Below, piece by piece: positions 28,163 to 39,947 of a DNA stretch of 64,000 nt; within the stretch, counting starts at the first letter, position 1, and each line of letters begins with the position of its first letter. The position numbers were made by a program, and so were the translations under genes. Source of the DNA: Nocardioides scoriae (GTDB lineage: Bacteria > Actinomycetota > Actinomycetes > Propionibacteriales > Nocardioidaceae); NCBI RefSeq assembly GCF_900104965.1, contig NZ_LT629757.1, positions 1,364,001-1,428,000 on the forward strand, given 5' to 3'. The notes beneath the pieces are model-generated. The model did no database searches and had not been told where the DNA came from. It saw only the letters and a program-made list of their open reading frames with translations.

Positions 28163-28504
28163 TCAGCCCCGCAGCACCTTCTCCATCGCCTTGCCGCGCG
28201 CCAGCTCGTCGACGAGCTTGTCCAGCCAGCGGATCCGCTGCATCAGCGGGTCCTCGACGTCCTCGACCCGCACCCCGCACACCACCCCGGTGATGAGGTC
28301 GACGTGCGGCGTGAGCCGCGCCCCGGCGAAGAAGTCCTCGAACGTGGTCCCCGCCTCGAGGTGGTGCGCCAGCTCGGCGGCGTCGTACCCGGTCAGCCAG
28401 GTGATCACCTCGTCGAGCTCGGCCCGCGTGCGCCCCTTGCGCTCCACCTTCGCGACGTAGTGCGGGTAGACCGAGGCGACGCTCGTGGTGAAGATCCGGC
28501 TCAT
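28163..28504 (-). CDS. DUF2200 family protein
   Basis: 113-residue small soluble protein. The family begins like this one, [20 protein letters not shown], and continues [20 protein letters not shown] and [20 protein letters not shown], which is highly conserved across bacteria. Function is unknown. The stop lies 16 bases from the convergent PPOX stop and the ATG lies 40 bases from the topoisomerase IV B stop on the same strand. Confidence 0.9.
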   Translation of the reverse strand: MSRIFTTSVASVYPHYVAKVERKGRTRAELDEVITWLTGYDAAELAHHLEAGTTFEDFFAGARLTPHVDLITGVVCGVRVEDVEDPLMQRIRWLDKLVDELARGKAMEKVLRG

Positions 28505-28544
28505 CCCCCGCAGGCTAGCCCGTGATGGCCCCGCAGCCCGGGCC

Positions 28545-30650
<2,106 letters not shown>

Positions 30651-30954
30651 CTACCGAGCCGCGCCGACAGCGCCGTGCTGCCACCCCGGGCTTGTGCGGT
30701 GTGCTCCACTTGACAGGGACGGAACGACGAGATCCACGAGTGACGAGATTGTCCGTTCTGCTCCTGCAGTCCCGGGGAGCAGGCACACTCGACGCAGGAC
30801 CTGTGAGGCACACCACCGCGAGTAGGCGGTGGACACCTGGGTAACGGGAAGCATCCACCGTGGTTGACTGTTGTGACTGTCGAGATCGAACGACCTGGGC
30901 ACCCTGCCTGTCTTTCCCCCCTCCCAGTCACCCCTGAACGAGAGTGAGGCCCCC
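30651..30954. promoter_or_regulatory. 304-base divergent intergenic region between parE and the DUF7455 gene
   Basis: No open frame of convincing quality. The plus strand has -35-like hexamers TTGACA (30710-30715) and TTGACT (30864-30869), but a matching -10 at normal spacing is not clear for either. It must contain the parE promoter on the other strand and the promoter of the short gene at 30955. No riboswitch fold was recognised by eye. Confidence 0.5.
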
Positions 30955-31173
30955 GTGACCACTGCGACCGCCCCGACCGCCCCGCTCAGCGCGCTCGACC
31001 GCTGCGACCGCTGCGGCGCGCAGGCCTACCTCCGCGTCCAGCTCAAGGGCGGTGGCGAGCTGCTCTTCTGCGCCCACCACGCCCGCGAGCACGGCGAGAA
31101 GCTCCGCGAGGTCGCCGAGCACGTGCAGGACGAGACCTCCAAGCTGGGCAACCCGGCCCCCAGCGCCGGCTGA
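30955..31173 (+). CDS. small DUF7455 zinc-finger-like protein
   Basis: 72 residues. A rubredoxin-like cysteine pair and a second Cys-His-His set are visible: LDRCDRCGAQAYLRVQL and LLFCAHHAREHGEKLREVAE, so it probably binds one zinc. The family is actinobacterial, short, and encoded near sigA/parE-type loci; no function is known. The start is GTG 30955 within CCCCCGTGACC. A stable hairpin 19 bases after the stop probably ends its transcript as a single-gene unit. Confidence 0.85.
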   Translation: MTTATAPTAPLSALDRCDRCGAQAYLRVQLKGGGELLFCAHHAREHGEKLREVAEHVQDETSKLGNPAPSAG

Positions 31174-31191
31174 CCCACCTGACGCACCGCA

Positions 31192-31220
31192 CGAGACCCC
31201 GGTCGCCGACCGGGGTCTCG
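31192..31220 (+). terminator. intrinsic terminator after the DUF7455 gene
   Basis: Hairpin with 13-base arms CGAGACCCCGGTC and GACCGGGGTCTCG and a three-base loop GCC, located between the DUF7455 stop (31173) and the DUF456 start (31253). Confidence 0.75.
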
Positions 31221-31252
31221 TCGCGTCCCGGGGGTCGTGAGATCGTCCCCGC

Positions 31253-31738
31253 ATGAGCACCCTGGCCGTCGTCGAGACCCTCGTGGCGCTGGTCGTCCTG
31301 CTCGGGCTCGTCGGCGTCGTGGTCCCGGTGCTGCCGGGCTCCCTCGCCGTCGGCGGCGCGATCCTCGTCTGGGCGGCCTACGTCGGGACCACCACCGCCT
31401 GGGTCGTGCTCGCGGTGGCGGTGGTGCTGCTCGCCGCGGGCCAGGTCGCGATGTACCTCGTCCCGGGTCGGCGGCTCCGGGCGGCCGGCGTCCCCGGCCG
31501 CACCCTGGTCCTGGGCGCCGCCCTCGGGGTGGTCGGCTTCTTCGTGATCCCCGTCGTGGGCCTGTTCGTCGGCTTCCTGGGCGGTGTCTACCTCAGCGAG
31601 CTGGCGCGGGTCGGCTCGTCGCGGGCGTGGCCGTCCACCGTCCACGCCCTCGAGGCGGCCGGGCTCTCGATGCTGATCGAGCTGACGGCCTGCCTGCTCG
31701 CGGCCAGCACCTGGGTCGCCGGGGTGGTGCTGACGTGA
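31253..31738 (+). CDS. DUF456 family membrane protein
   Basis: 161-residue integral membrane protein with four to five hydrophobic segments, for example LVALVVLLGLVGVVVPVLPG and AAYVGTTTAWVVLAVAVVLL. The family hallmark is the PVLPGSLAV turn after the first helix and the glycine-zipper segment GFFVIPVVGLFVGFLGG. Its function is unknown. The stop overlaps the GTG of the DMT gene (GTGA), so both are coupled. Confidence 0.88.
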   Translation: MSTLAVVETLVALVVLLGLVGVVVPVLPGSLAVGGAILVWAAYVGTTTAWVVLAVAVVLLAAGQVAMYLVPGRRLRAAGVPGRTLVLGAALGVVGFFVIPVVGLFVGFLGGVYLSELARVGSSRAWPSTVHALEAAGLSMLIELTACLLAASTWVAGVVLT

Positions 31739-32598
31739 CGGCCGTGCTCCTGGCCCTGGGCGCCGCGGTCGCCTACGGGCTGTCGGACTTCGTCGCAGGT
31801 GTCGCGTCGCGGCGCACCTCGGCGTGGGCGGTCGCGGTCGTCGGGTCGGCCGTCGGCGGCCTGCTCTCGGTCGGGCTCGCGCTCGTGCTGCCCGGCCGCG
31901 CGGGCGTCGACGACCTCGCGTGGGGCGCGCTGGCGGGCGTCGGCAACGGCCTGGGCGGCGCCTTCCTCTACCGCGGTCTCTCCCGGGCGCGGATGGGCGT
32001 CGTGGGGCCGGTCTCGGCCGTCGGGGCCGCCGTGCTGCCGGTGGCCGTGGGCGTCCTCGGCGGCGAGCGGCCCGCCGCCCTGGTGTGGCTGGGCATCGTG
32101 GCCGCCCTCCCCGGCATCTGGCTGGTGGCCCGCGAGCCGGCAGCAGCGGCCGACGACGGCGCCTCCTCCCCCGGCTCCTCCCCGGCCGGCGCGGGCCTGG
32201 TCGACGGCCTCCTCGCCGGAGCGGGGTTCGGGCTGCTGTTCGCGGCGCTCGGCCAGGTGCCCGACGGCGCGGGCTACTGGCCGGTCGCGGTCAGCCAGGG
32301 CGTCGGGGTGCTGTCCGTGGTCGTCCTGGCCACGCTGCTGGGCGGCGCCTGGGTGCCGCGCGACCGCACCGCACTGGCCGGGGGTGCGGGCGCCGGGGCG
32401 CTCTCGGTGGTGGCGGTCGTGGGCTTCCTGCTCGCGACCCAGCAGGGCCTGCTCACCGTCTCGGCGGTGCTGGCCTCGCTCTACCCCGCCGCGACCGTGC
32501 TGCTGGCGGCGCTGCTGCTCCACGAGCGCGTCCACCGGGTGCAGGGAGCCGGGCTCGCGCTGTGCGCCGTCTCCGTGGTCTGCGTCGCGGTCGGCTGA
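31735..32598 (+). CDS. EamA/DMT-type transporter
   Basis: 287 residues and about ten helices in two five-helix EamA repeats (residues 1-135 and 150-287). It begins VTAVLLALGAAVAYGLSDFV, and the second repeat has GFLLATQQGLLTVSAVLASL and ends with LHERVHRVQGAGLALCAVSV. The SDF motif near the N-terminus is typical of this subgroup. Substrate unknown (metabolite efflux or uptake). GTG 31735 overlaps the DUF456 stop. It converges with the egt cluster, 18 bases apart. Confidence 0.88.
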   Translation: MTAVLLALGAAVAYGLSDFVAGVASRRTSAWAVAVVGSAVGGLLSVGLALVLPGRAGVDDLAWGALAGVGNGLGGAFLYRGLSRARMGVVGPVSAVGAAVLPVAVGVLGGERPAALVWLGIVAALPGIWLVAREPAAAADDGASSPGSSPAGAGLVDGLLAGAGFGLLFAALGQVPDGAGYWPVAVSQGVGVLSVVVLATLLGGAWVPRDRTALAGGAGAGALSVVAVVGFLLATQQGLLTVSAVLASLYPAATVLLAALLLHERVHRVQGAGLALCAVSVVCVAVG

Positions 32599-32616
32599 GC
32601 CGACCGGGTCGCTGCC

Positions 32617-33588
32617 TCAGACGGGCACCGAAAGGGACAGCGCGAAGTCACCGGGCGCGTCGGTCCACCAGTGCGTCAGCCGCAGCCCGGCGGCCGCCAG
32701 CTCGCGCTCGACCCCCTCGCGGCGGAACTTGGAGGAGATCTCGGTGCGGATCTGCTCCCCCGCCACCAGGTCGATCTCGAGGTCGAGGGCGCCGATGCGG
32801 ACCCGCTGGTCGCGCAGCGACTCCAGGCGCATCTCGATCCGCTCGTGCTCGGGCACCCACACCGCGCGGTGCGCGAAGTCGTCGAGGTCGAAGTCGGCGT
32901 CGAGCTCCCGGTCGATGACCGTCAGCACGTTCTTGTCGAAGGCGGCGGTGACCCCCTGCGCGTCGTCGTACGCCGCCACCAGCCGGGCCTCCGGCTTGAC
33001 CAGGTCGGTGCCGAGCAGGAACGCGTCGCCGTCGACGAGGGTGCTGCGCACGCCCGCCAGGAAGCCGGCCCGCTGGTCGGGGTCGAGGTTGCCGATGGTG
33101 GAGCCGAGGAACGCCACCAGCCGCCGCGGGTCGCGCGGCAGCTGGTCGAGGTGGTGCTCGAAGTCGCCCACGACCGGCGCGACGTCGACGCCCGGGAGCT
33201 CCGCGGAGACGGCGGCTGCGGCCTCGCGCAGGATGGCGGGGTCGACGTCGAAGGGCACGAAGCGCCGCAGCGTGCCGGCGCGGTCCAGCGCGTCGAGCAG
33301 CAGCCGGGTCTTCTCCGAGGTGCCGCTGCCGAGCTCGACCAGGGACTGCGCCCCGGTCGCGGCGGCGACGTCGTCGGCGTGCTCCTCGAGGACCGCCCGC
33401 TCGGCGCGGGTCGGGTAGTACTCCGGCAGCCGCGTGATCTCGTCGAACAGGCGGCTGCCGTGGGCGTCGTAGAAGTACTTCGGCGGCAGCGTGCGGGGCC
33501 GCGCCAGCAGGCCGGCCCGGACGTCGACCGCCAGCTGGCCGGCCAGCGCCTCCGGGTCGAGCAGCACGAGCGGGTCGGTCACGGTCAC
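32617..33588 (-). CDS. egtD: L-histidine N-alpha-methyltransferase EgtD
   Basis: 323-residue enzyme that trimethylates histidine with three SAM to hercynine, the first committed step of ergothioneine synthesis. Landmarks are [20 protein letters not shown], the SAM loop [52 protein letters not shown] and the C-terminal [20 protein letters not shown] that closes over histidine. GTG 33588 overlaps the egtC stop (GTGA); a second GTG two codons on is an alternative. Last gene of egtA-B-C-D. Confidence 0.95.
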   Translation of the reverse strand: MTVTDPLVLLDPEALAGQLAVDVRAGLLARPRTLPPKYFYDAHGSRLFDEITRLPEYYPTRAERAVLEEHADDVAAATGAQSLVELGSGTSEKTRLLLDALDRAGTLRRFVPFDVDPAILREAAAAVSAELPGVDVAPVVGDFEHHLDQLPRDPRRLVAFLGSTIGNLDPDQRAGFLAGVRSTLVDGDAFLLGTDLVKPEARLVAAYDDAQGVTAAFDKNVLTVIDRELDADFDLDDFAHRAVWVPEHERIEMRLESLRDQRVRIGALDLEIDLVAGEQIRTEISSKFRREGVERELAAAGLRLTHWWTDAPGDFALSLSVPV

Positions 33589-34298
33589 GGCTGGTCTCCC
33601 GGTGGGTCGAGGGGGGTGACGACGACGCCCTCGCGGGTCGCCTCCACCAGGTGGTGGTCGGGCACGTCGACCCAGCCCGGGCCGTCGTCGGAGGGCTCGC
33701 TGGCCACGAGCACGCCGGAGTCGTCGAGCCGGTAGGACAGCGCGTCGCCCCAGGTCGTGGCCAGGATGCGCTCGCCGTCGAGCAGCAGCAGGCTCAGCCG
33801 GGCGGCGGGGTCGCGCCCGGCGACGTCGCGCACGACCTCGCCCAGCCGCGCGGCCGTCGGCTCCTCGGCGAGCACGTGGGCGGCCAGGACGGCCGAGTCG
33901 CACACCGACTCCGCCTCGGCGCTGGACGGGAGGACGGCGCGCTCGACCCGGCCGTTGTGCGAGAGCAGCCACCGGCCACGGGCGAACGGCGCGGCGGCCG
34001 ACTCGTCGAGCGGCATGCCGGCGGTGGCCGAGCGGACCGCGGCGAGCACCGAGCCCGAGGAGAGCACCGGGGCGACCGAGGCGAAGGACGTCGCGCTCCA
34101 CAGCGGCCGCGACGAGCGCCACCGCGACGGCTCGTCGCGTCCCGGGACGTGGAAGCCCACGCCCCAGCCGTCGGCGTTCATCAGGCCGTGGGACTGGCGC
34201 CGCGGCTGGTAGCTCTGGCGCAGCAGGCCGTGCTCCGGCGCGAGCACCAGGTCCGCGAGCGAGCGCGGCTCACCCAGCCACGCGAGGTGTCGGCACAC
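33585..34298 (-). CDS. egtC: gamma-glutamyl-hercynylcysteine sulfoxide hydrolase EgtC
   Basis: 237-residue class II amidotransferase-like Ntn hydrolase. It begins [19 protein letters not shown], where Cys2 becomes the N-terminal nucleophile after Met removal; [20 protein letters not shown] and [11 protein letters not shown] are typical of the fold. It removes glutamate from gamma-glutamyl-hercynylcysteine S-oxide. The GTG start immediately follows the egtB stop with no spacer. Coupled to egtD by a GTGA overlap. Confidence 0.94.
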   Translation of the reverse strand: MCRHLAWLGEPRSLADLVLAPEHGLLRQSYQPRRQSHGLMNADGWGVGFHVPGRDEPSRWRSSRPLWSATSFASVAPVLSSGSVLAAVRSATAGMPLDESAAAPFARGRWLLSHNGRVERAVLPSSAEAESVCDSAVLAAHVLAEEPTAARLGEVVRDVAGRDPAARLSLLLLDGERILATTWGDALSYRLDDSGVLVASEPSDDGPGWVDVPDHHLVEATREGVVVTPLDPPGDQP

Positions 34299-35615
34299 TC
34301 AGGCGTCCCAGGCCAGGCGCACGCCGGTGAAGATCTGGCGCCGGTAGGGGTGGTCCCAGTTGCGGAACGACGGCCGCACCGCACCCGCGTCGACGGCCCA
34401 GGAGCCGCCCCGCAGCACGCGGTAGTCGCCCCCGAAGAAGGGCGCGCTGTACTGCGCGTAGAGCATCGTCTCGAAGCCGGGCCACGGCTCGAACGACGAG
34501 CTGGTCCACTCCCAGACGTCGCCCATCAGCTGCTCCACGCCGTACGCCGACGCGCCTGCGGCGTAGCTGCCGACCGGGGCCGGCCGCAGCGCCGTGCCGC
34601 CGAGGTTGGCCCGCTCGGGGGTCCAGTCCTCGTCGCCCCACGGCCAACGGCGCCGCCGACCGAGGGCGGGGTCCCACACGCAGGCCTTCTCCCACTCCTG
34701 CTCGGTGGGGAGCCGGGCGCCGGCCCACGCGGCGTACGCCTCGGCCTCGAAGTGGTCGACGTGCTGCACGGGCTCGTCGGCCGGGAGCTCCTCCACGTGG
34801 CCGAAGCGGCGGCGCGAGCCGTCGGGCTGCCAGAACAGGGGGCGTTCGAGGCCGGCCTCCTGGCGGTGCGCCCAGCCGCGCTCGGACCACCACCGGGGCT
34901 CGTCGTACCCGCCGGCGGCGACGAACTGCGCCCACTCGGCGTTGGTGACCGGCACCCGCCCGATCCGGAAGGTCGCCACGTCGACGACGTGGGCGGGGCG
35001 CTCGTTGTCCAGCGACCACGGCTCGTCGTGGCCGTCGACGCCGAGCTCGAAGGGACCGCCCGGCACCAGCACCGCGTCGTGGGGCACGGGCCGCGCCGGC
35101 GGCAGCGGAGCGCCGCTTCCGAGGAGCGGCGCGCCCCGGCGCAGCTGGTGGGTGGCGAGCATGGTCTCGACGTGCTGCTGCTCGTGCTGCTCGACCATCC
35201 GCGCGGGGAACAGCTCCTCGGCGCTGTCGCCGCGCAGCCGCCCGAGCCCGTCGAGCACGCGGCCCCGGACGTCGGCGAGGTAGGCGCGCGCCTCCCCCGG
35301 TCCCAGCAGCGGCAGCGCCACGCGGGAGGCCCGCGGGTGCTCGAAGGCGTCGTAGAGCTGCTCCACGCGGCACGACAGCAGCCCCTGGGCCGCGGCGTTG
35401 CCGCCGCGCAGCAGCCACAGGTCCTCCTGCTGGCCGATGTGCGCCAGGTCCCAGACCAGCGGGCTCATCAGGGGGCTGTGCTGGGCGGTCAGCTCGGCCT
35501 CGTCGAGGTCGGTGAGGGCCAGGGTGCGGGAGCGGGCGGCGTCGAGGGCGCGGAAGGTCAGCTCGGCGGTGTCGGGGGCGGTCCCGGGTCGGGTCCCAGG
35601 GCGGATCTCAGGCAC
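34299..35615 (-). CDS. egtB: hercynine oxygenase EgtB (non-haem iron sulfoxide synthase)
   Basis: 438 residues. The N-terminal DinB-type four-helix part supplies the iron ligands: [19 protein letters not shown] and [20 protein letters not shown] (HX3HxE). The C-terminal formylglycine-generating-enzyme-like domain has [34 protein letters not shown] and [12 protein letters not shown]. It joins gamma-glutamylcysteine to hercynine with O2. GTG 35615 ([20 protein letters not shown]) is chosen because it overlaps the egtA stop by eight bases; the frame is open to 35747 within egtA but that extension is antisense-like composition. Confidence 0.95.
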   Translation of the reverse strand: MPEIRPGTRPGTAPDTAELTFRALDAARSRTLALTDLDEAELTAQHSPLMSPLVWDLAHIGQQEDLWLLRGGNAAAQGLLSCRVEQLYDAFEHPRASRVALPLLGPGEARAYLADVRGRVLDGLGRLRGDSAEELFPARMVEQHEQQHVETMLATHQLRRGAPLLGSGAPLPPARPVPHDAVLVPGGPFELGVDGHDEPWSLDNERPAHVVDVATFRIGRVPVTNAEWAQFVAAGGYDEPRWWSERGWAHRQEAGLERPLFWQPDGSRRRFGHVEELPADEPVQHVDHFEAEAYAAWAGARLPTEQEWEKACVWDPALGRRRRWPWGDEDWTPERANLGGTALRPAPVGSYAAGASAYGVEQLMGDVWEWTSSSFEPWPGFETMLYAQYSAPFFGGDYRVLRGGSWAVDAGAVRPSFRNWDHPYRRQIFTGVRLAWDA

Positions 35616-36930
35616 CGGCTTCCTCCCGCAGGACGGCGAGCGGGCCCACCTGCTCGACGCGTCGGCGCAGCTCGTCGGCGGGGCTGCTCCCGGAGTCGAA
35701 GAGCGCGTGCAGGGCCTCCAGCTCGGTGGAGAGCTCGGTCGGCCCACGCCGGACGGCGACCTCCACGCAGCCGAGGACGGCGCGGCGCACCCGCTCGTCG
35801 GCGAGGCCGTCGCGGGCGGCGACCTCCCACTGCTCGGCCACCGGCTCGCACAGCTCGCGCGCGGCGTCGGCGGCGATCGGGTCGTCGACCAGGGTGGCCG
35901 TCATCGCGGCGACCGCCGGCCACCAGCGGTCGGGCAGGGCGTCGAGGCAGCGGACCTCGAGGTAGCCGCGCGGCCGCACCGGCGGGAACAGCGTCGTGAG
36001 GTGGTAGTCGAGGTCGGCCACGACCGGGCGGCGGTCGAACGGCGCCGTGCCCTCCAGCCACTGGCGGAAGCTCACCCGCTCGGTGACGCCGCGCAGCACC
36101 CCGTCGTCCAGGAGCAGCATGAGCGGCGCGTCGAGGGCGTACGCCGCCCAGGCCTGCGCCGGCGGACCGGCCGGGAACGGGTCGCTGCGCCCGTGGTCGA
36201 TGCCGTCCCACACGCCCTGGCGCATCGAGTGCCAGCCCGACGTCTCGCCGGCCAGCCAGGGAGAGGTCGAGGAGGCGGCCACCAGCACCGGCACCAGCGC
36301 CCGCAGGTGGGCCAGCCGGCACGACCACTCGGCCGCCGGACCCGCGTCGAGGTTGACCTGCAGGGCCGCTGTGGAGGTCATCATCTGCTTGCCGGCGCCG
36401 GCGCAGCCCAGGGCGTCGAAGTGGCGCTCCATCGCGCTGTAGCGCGGGGCGGGGTTGATGCGCCGCGAGGGCCGGGCCGGGTCGGTGCCGATCGGCGCCG
36501 CTCCGAAGCCGGCCTCGGCCAGCTGGGTGCGCAGCGACTCCCGGTCGAGGCCGAGCGCGGCGATCGCGAGCACGGCGTCGTCGCCCGGGGGCGTCGAGAG
36601 CTCGACCTGGCCGCCGGGCTCGATCGTGACGCTGCTGCCCATGGGCATCGGGTCGAGCCCGTCGACGAGGTGGCGCACCTCGCCCCAGATCGGGCGGCGC
36701 GACGGGCGCGCGAGGTCGACGAGGTGCAGCTCGAGCTCGAGCCCCACCCGGCCACCGGTGTCCTCGGTGAGCGCGGTCGACGCGACGTGGTCGAGCGCGG
36801 CGGCGACGGGGTCGTCGGCCGTCAGCAGCAGGTCGGCGTGCGGCAGGGTCCGCCGGGCGAGCACCCGTTCCGGCGCCGCTGCACCGCAGTCGGGTGCGTG
36901 CCGCTCGTGGGCCTGCTCCTGGGTCGTCAT
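35608..36930 (-). CDS. egtA: glutamate-cysteine ligase EgtA
   Basis: 440-residue GCS2-type ligase making gamma-glutamylcysteine, the sulfur donor for EgtB. Family features: [15 protein letters not shown] near residue 60, [16 protein letters not shown] near 100, [15 protein letters not shown] near 190 and [20 protein letters not shown] near 325. ATG 36930 is preceded by GGAGGGG, a strong Shine-Dalgarno sequence. It heads the overlapping egtA-B-C-D run; egtE lies 172 bases upstream on the same strand. Confidence 0.95.
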   Translation of the reverse strand: MTTQEQAHERHAPDCGAAAPERVLARRTLPHADLLLTADDPVAAALDHVASTALTEDTGGRVGLELELHLVDLARPSRRPIWGEVRHLVDGLDPMPMGSSVTIEPGGQVELSTPPGDDAVLAIAALGLDRESLRTQLAEAGFGAAPIGTDPARPSRRINPAPRYSAMERHFDALGCAGAGKQMMTSTAALQVNLDAGPAAEWSCRLAHLRALVPVLVAASSTSPWLAGETSGWHSMRQGVWDGIDHGRSDPFPAGPPAQAWAAYALDAPLMLLLDDGVLRGVTERVSFRQWLEGTAPFDRRPVVADLDYHLTTLFPPVRPRGYLEVRCLDALPDRWWPAVAAMTATLVDDPIAADAARELCEPVAEQWEVAARDGLADERVRRAVLGCVEVAVRRGPTELSTELEALHALFDSGSSPADELRRRVEQVGPLAVLREEAGA

Positions 36931-37102
36931 CGTTGCCCCTCCTGGTCCGGACCGGTCGCCTGATCACGACCGCGGGTCGGTGCGGGGCCGGTCCCGCAAG
37001 ACCGTCCTCGTCAGCACGAGGGCCACCCGCTCGGGGCGGCACGACGTACGTCGCAAGCCTCGCACACGAGGGCCGGGCACCCAAGCCCCGGCCGGGGACG
37101 GG

Positions 37103-38272
37103 TCAGGGGCGAGCGCCGCGGTCCGGCCCTGCTGCGAGCAGTCCGGCCACGAGCCGCTCGAGGTCGTCGTCCGACAGGTCGAGGTGGGGGCTGACCCGCA
37201 GCACCGGCCAGGCCGCCACCGCGTCGTCCGACGGCGCCCGCCAGGGCAGGCAGACGGTCGTGAGGACGCCGTGGTCGTGCAGCAGCCGGGCCTGGACGGC
37301 GACGACGTCCTGGCCCGCCGTCGGCGCGACGGCCGTCAGCGCCCCGGCCGGGGCCTGGGGCAGCACGACCTCCCACCCGGGCAGACCGGCCACGGCCTCG
37401 CGGACGCGGGCGCCGACCTCGGCCAGCCGGGCGTGGACCCGCGCCGGACCGAGGTCGTGGAGCTCGCGCAGCGCGACCCCCAGCCCGACCCGTCCGGCGA
37501 CGTGGGCCTCCCCCGACTCCAGCCGCTGCACCGGCGTCGACCCGGGCTGCTTGGCCAGGGGCCGGACCCGCAGCCGGTCGCGCCAGGACGGGGCGACGGC
37601 CACCATGCCCACGCCCCGCGGACCGGTCAGCCACTTGCGGCTGGTGGCCAGCGAGGCATCGGCCCCGCTGGTCGCGTCGACGTGCCCGATGCCCTGGGCG
37701 GCGTCGACCCAGACCGCCACGCCGTGCGCGTGCGCCACCTCGACCGCCTCCCGGGCCGGCTGCACCAGCCCGCGGTGCGCCGCCACCAGGTCGAGCAGCA
37801 GCACGTCGGGCGGGTCCTGCCGGAGCCGGACCTCCAGCGTGTCGAGGTCGAGCACCCCGAGGTCGTCCACCGGCAGCAGCTCGGGCCGGTGGCCGCGGTG
37901 CTCGACCAGCTCCACGTTGGGCCCCCAGGACGACGCCGTGGTGCCCACCCGCGCGTGCTCCGGCAGCGGCCAGACGTCGAGCAGGACGTCGAGGGCGGCG
38001 GTCGCGCTCTCCACGAACGCCACCCCCGCGGCATCGGTGCCGAGCAGCGCGGCGGTGTCGGCCCGCGCCTGCTCGACCACCGGCGCCGCGTGCTCGGCGG
38101 CCACGTAGCCGCCGTCGCGGGCCTCGGCGCGCAGGTGCGCGGCGACCGCGTCGAGGACCGCCGCCGACGACCGGCCGGCCGAGGCGCTGTCGAGGTGCAG
38201 CGTCGCCCCGCGGGGGCGGGCCGCGGCCCAGTCGTCCCAGGACGTGGTGCCGGAGGTCGTGGGCTCGCTCAC
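37103..38272 (-). CDS. egtE: PLP-dependent C-S lyase EgtE (class V aminotransferase fold)
   Basis: 389-residue PLP enzyme that cleaves the hercynylcysteine sulfoxide to ergothioneine, pyruvate and ammonia. Fold motifs: TLHLDSASAGRSSAAVLDAV, GVAFVESATAALDVLLDVWP, AVWVDAAQGIGHVDA and the PLP-lysine in LATSRKWLTGPRGVGMVAVA. The gene is upstream of egtA rather than at the 3' end as in mycobacteria, with 172 bases between. GTG 38272 is chosen; another GTG at 38293 in frame would add seven residues. No promoter could be placed with confidence. Confidence 0.88.
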   Translation of the reverse strand: MSEPTTSGTTSWDDWAAARPRGATLHLDSASAGRSSAAVLDAVAAHLRAEARDGGYVAAEHAAPVVEQARADTAALLGTDAAGVAFVESATAALDVLLDVWPLPEHARVGTTASSWGPNVELVEHRGHRPELLPVDDLGVLDLDTLEVRLRQDPPDVLLLDLVAAHRGLVQPAREAVEVAHAHGVAVWVDAAQGIGHVDATSGADASLATSRKWLTGPRGVGMVAVAPSWRDRLRVRPLAKQPGSTPVQRLESGEAHVAGRVGLGVALRELHDLGPARVHARLAEVGARVREAVAGLPGWEVVLPQAPAGALTAVAPTAGQDVVAVQARLLHDHGVLTTVCLPWRAPSDDAVAAWPVLRVSPHLDLSDDDLERLVAGLLAAGPDRGARP

Positions 38273-38314
38273 GGGCGCCAACCTGCCACACACGCGCGTG
38301 CCCCGGACGACCGA

Positions 38315-38342
38315 CAGCCCCCGACCGGTCGGCCGGGGGCTG
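38315..38342 (-). terminator. intrinsic terminator downstream of the secreted protein gene
   Basis: Hairpin with arms CAGCCCCCG (38315-38323) and CGGGGGCTG (38334-38342). On the minus strand it lies 24 bases beyond the stop of the secreted protein (38366) and before egtE. Confidence 0.65.
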
Positions 38343-38365
38343 CGGGGAGTGAGGTGAGGGCCGGG

Positions 38366-39085
38366 CTACTTCGCGGACGCGAAGGAGCTGACGCACTCGC
38401 CCTGGTTGCGGAAGACGGGCTTGGTGCTGGTGGCCCAGCCGCCGTTCTTGCACTGGTCCCTGCTCGTCAGGACGACCGGCGTGGCGAAGGTGTAGCGGGT
38501 GCCGGCGAAGGTGAGGGCGTCGATGGTCCAGTCGCCCTTGACGCCGGAGCCGAGGGAGAAGCCGTAGGCCTGCACCTGTGCCTGCGGGAAGGCGGCGCGC
38601 CACTGGTCCAGGCTGCCGTGCCAGGGCGTCCCCGAACCCGCGCCCGTGACGGGGGCCCCGGCCTTCACGAACGGCTTGGAGCTGTTGCTCGCCCACCAGT
38701 CGCCGCCGTAGACCCTCTCCCCCACCAGGATGCCGTCGGCGCTGCCGTCGCCGTCGAAGTCGGTCACCAGCTGGAACCCGGGCGGGATCGTGCCGTCGGT
38801 GTTGTTGGTCAGCTCCAGGCTGGGCTCCCCGGCCGAGGCCAGTGGCGTGGACGTGGCGACGTACTCCGCGACCTTGTCGGTGCTGGTGCTGCCCTCGGTC
38901 CAAACGCGCAGCCCGGTGCCGACGACCTGGTAGTGGCCGGTGGCGCGGGTGTCGGACAGCGGCTTGGCGAAGTCGTCCGGGACGGAGATGGTGCCGGCGC
39001 CCGCTGCGAGGGCGGGACCGGTGACGAGCGCGGCGGTGAGGCCGGCGACGGCTGCGGTCAGGCGACCGAGGGTGCGGATCTGCAA
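38366..39085 (-). CDS. secreted protein with C-terminal KDQCKNGGW-like motif
   Basis: 239 residues, function unknown. The probable start is TTG 39085, preceded by CAGGGGGAAC, and gives LQIRTLGRLTAAVAGLTAAL, a signal peptide cut near ALAAGAG. The mature part has Gly/Thr/Ser-rich beta-like sequence (TDFDGDGSADGILVGERVYG resembles a secreted repeat) and ends with SRDQCKNGGWATSTKPVFRN then QGECVSSFASAK; the CKNGGW...FRNQGECV motif recurs at the end of many secreted actinobacterial proteins and has two conserved cysteines. An ATG-start extension to 39175 would add an implausible N-terminus. Confidence 0.75.
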   Translation of the reverse strand: MQIRTLGRLTAAVAGLTAALVTGPALAAGAGTISVPDDFAKPLSDTRATGHYQVVGTGLRVWTEGSTSTDKVAEYVATSTPLASAGEPSLELTNNTDGTIPPGFQLVTDFDGDGSADGILVGERVYGGDWWASNSSKPFVKAGAPVTGAGSGTPWHGSLDQWRAAFPQAQVQAYGFSLGSGVKGDWTIDALTFAGTRYTFATPVVLTSRDQCKNGGWATSTKPVFRNQGECVSSFASAK

Positions 39086-39232
39086 GGTTCCCCCTGGGGT
39101 GAGGCCCCCTGCGACGACGTCGCGACCGGGTGGCTCACCCGAGGAGGCCCCCGGAGTCTGTGACCGGCGCCACACCTCGACAAGGAGCTCGGGGGCGCCG
39201 GCCCACCCCTCGGGACCCGGCGGTGAGACGGT

Positions 39233-39943
39233 CTAGACCGTCCCCGAGGCCGCCCGCACCAGCGCCTGGAACAGGTCGGCGTCGCCGTAGACCTCGGGGT
39301 GCCACTGCACGCCCAGCCAGAAGCCGTCGCCGGGGCGCTCGAGCGCCTCGACGGTGCCGTCGTCGGCCCAGGCCACCGGGGTCAGGCCGGGGTGGGTGGA
39401 GACGGCCTGGTGGTGGTGGCACCGCACGCCGGTGCGCTCGGCCCCGAGCAGGCGCGCGAGCGTGCTGGTCGGGTCGAGGCGCACCGCGACGTCGCCGAAG
39501 CCGTCGCCGCCGGGGTCGTGGGCGGCCGTCCCGAGGGTCTCGGGCAGGTGCTGGACCAGCGAGCCACCGGCGGCCACGGCCATCACCTGCAGGCCGCGGC
39601 ACACCCCGAGCACCGGCAGGTCGACGTCCTCGGCGGCCCGCAGCAGAGCCAGCTCCCAAGCGTCGCGATCGGGGCGGGGCGCCCCCGTCGCGGGGTGGGC
39701 GGGCTCGTCGTACAGCGCGGGGTCGACGTCGGCCCCGCCGGAGACGACCAGCCCGTCCAGGCGCCGCACCACGGCCATGGCGGCCTCGTCGTACGGCATC
39801 GCGGGCGGGAGCAGCACCGGCACCCCGCCGCCCACCTCCACGGCCAGCGCGTAGGAGGTGGGCAGCAGGTCGGCCAGCTGGTCCCAGACCCCCCAGCGCG
39901 CGGGCTCGCGGTAGGTGGTCAGGCCGATCAGCGGGGCGCTCAC
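39233..39943 (-). CDS. gamma-glutamyl-gamma-aminobutyrate hydrolase-like class I glutamine amidotransferase
   Basis: 236-residue peptidase C26 enzyme related to PuuD. The catalytic triad is visible: nucleophile in PVLGVCRGLQVMAVAAGGSL, His and Glu in LGVQWHPEVYGDADLFQALV. LIGLTTYREPARWGVWDQLA is the family N-terminus. It would hydrolyse the gamma-glutamyl amide of the amine being degraded. The GTG start at 39943 lies four bases after the SDR stop. It is the last gene of the GS-like/ALDH/SDR cluster. Confidence 0.9.
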   Translation of the reverse strand: MSAPLIGLTTYREPARWGVWDQLADLLPTSYALAVEVGGGVPVLLPPAMPYDEAAMAVVRRLDGLVVSGGADVDPALYDEPAHPATGAPRPDRDAWELALLRAAEDVDLPVLGVCRGLQVMAVAAGGSLVQHLPETLGTAAHDPGGDGFGDVAVRLDPTSTLARLLGAERTGVRCHHHQAVSTHPGLTPVAWADDGTVEALERPGDGFWLGVQWHPEVYGDADLFQALVRAASGTV

Positions 39944-39947
39944 CGGC

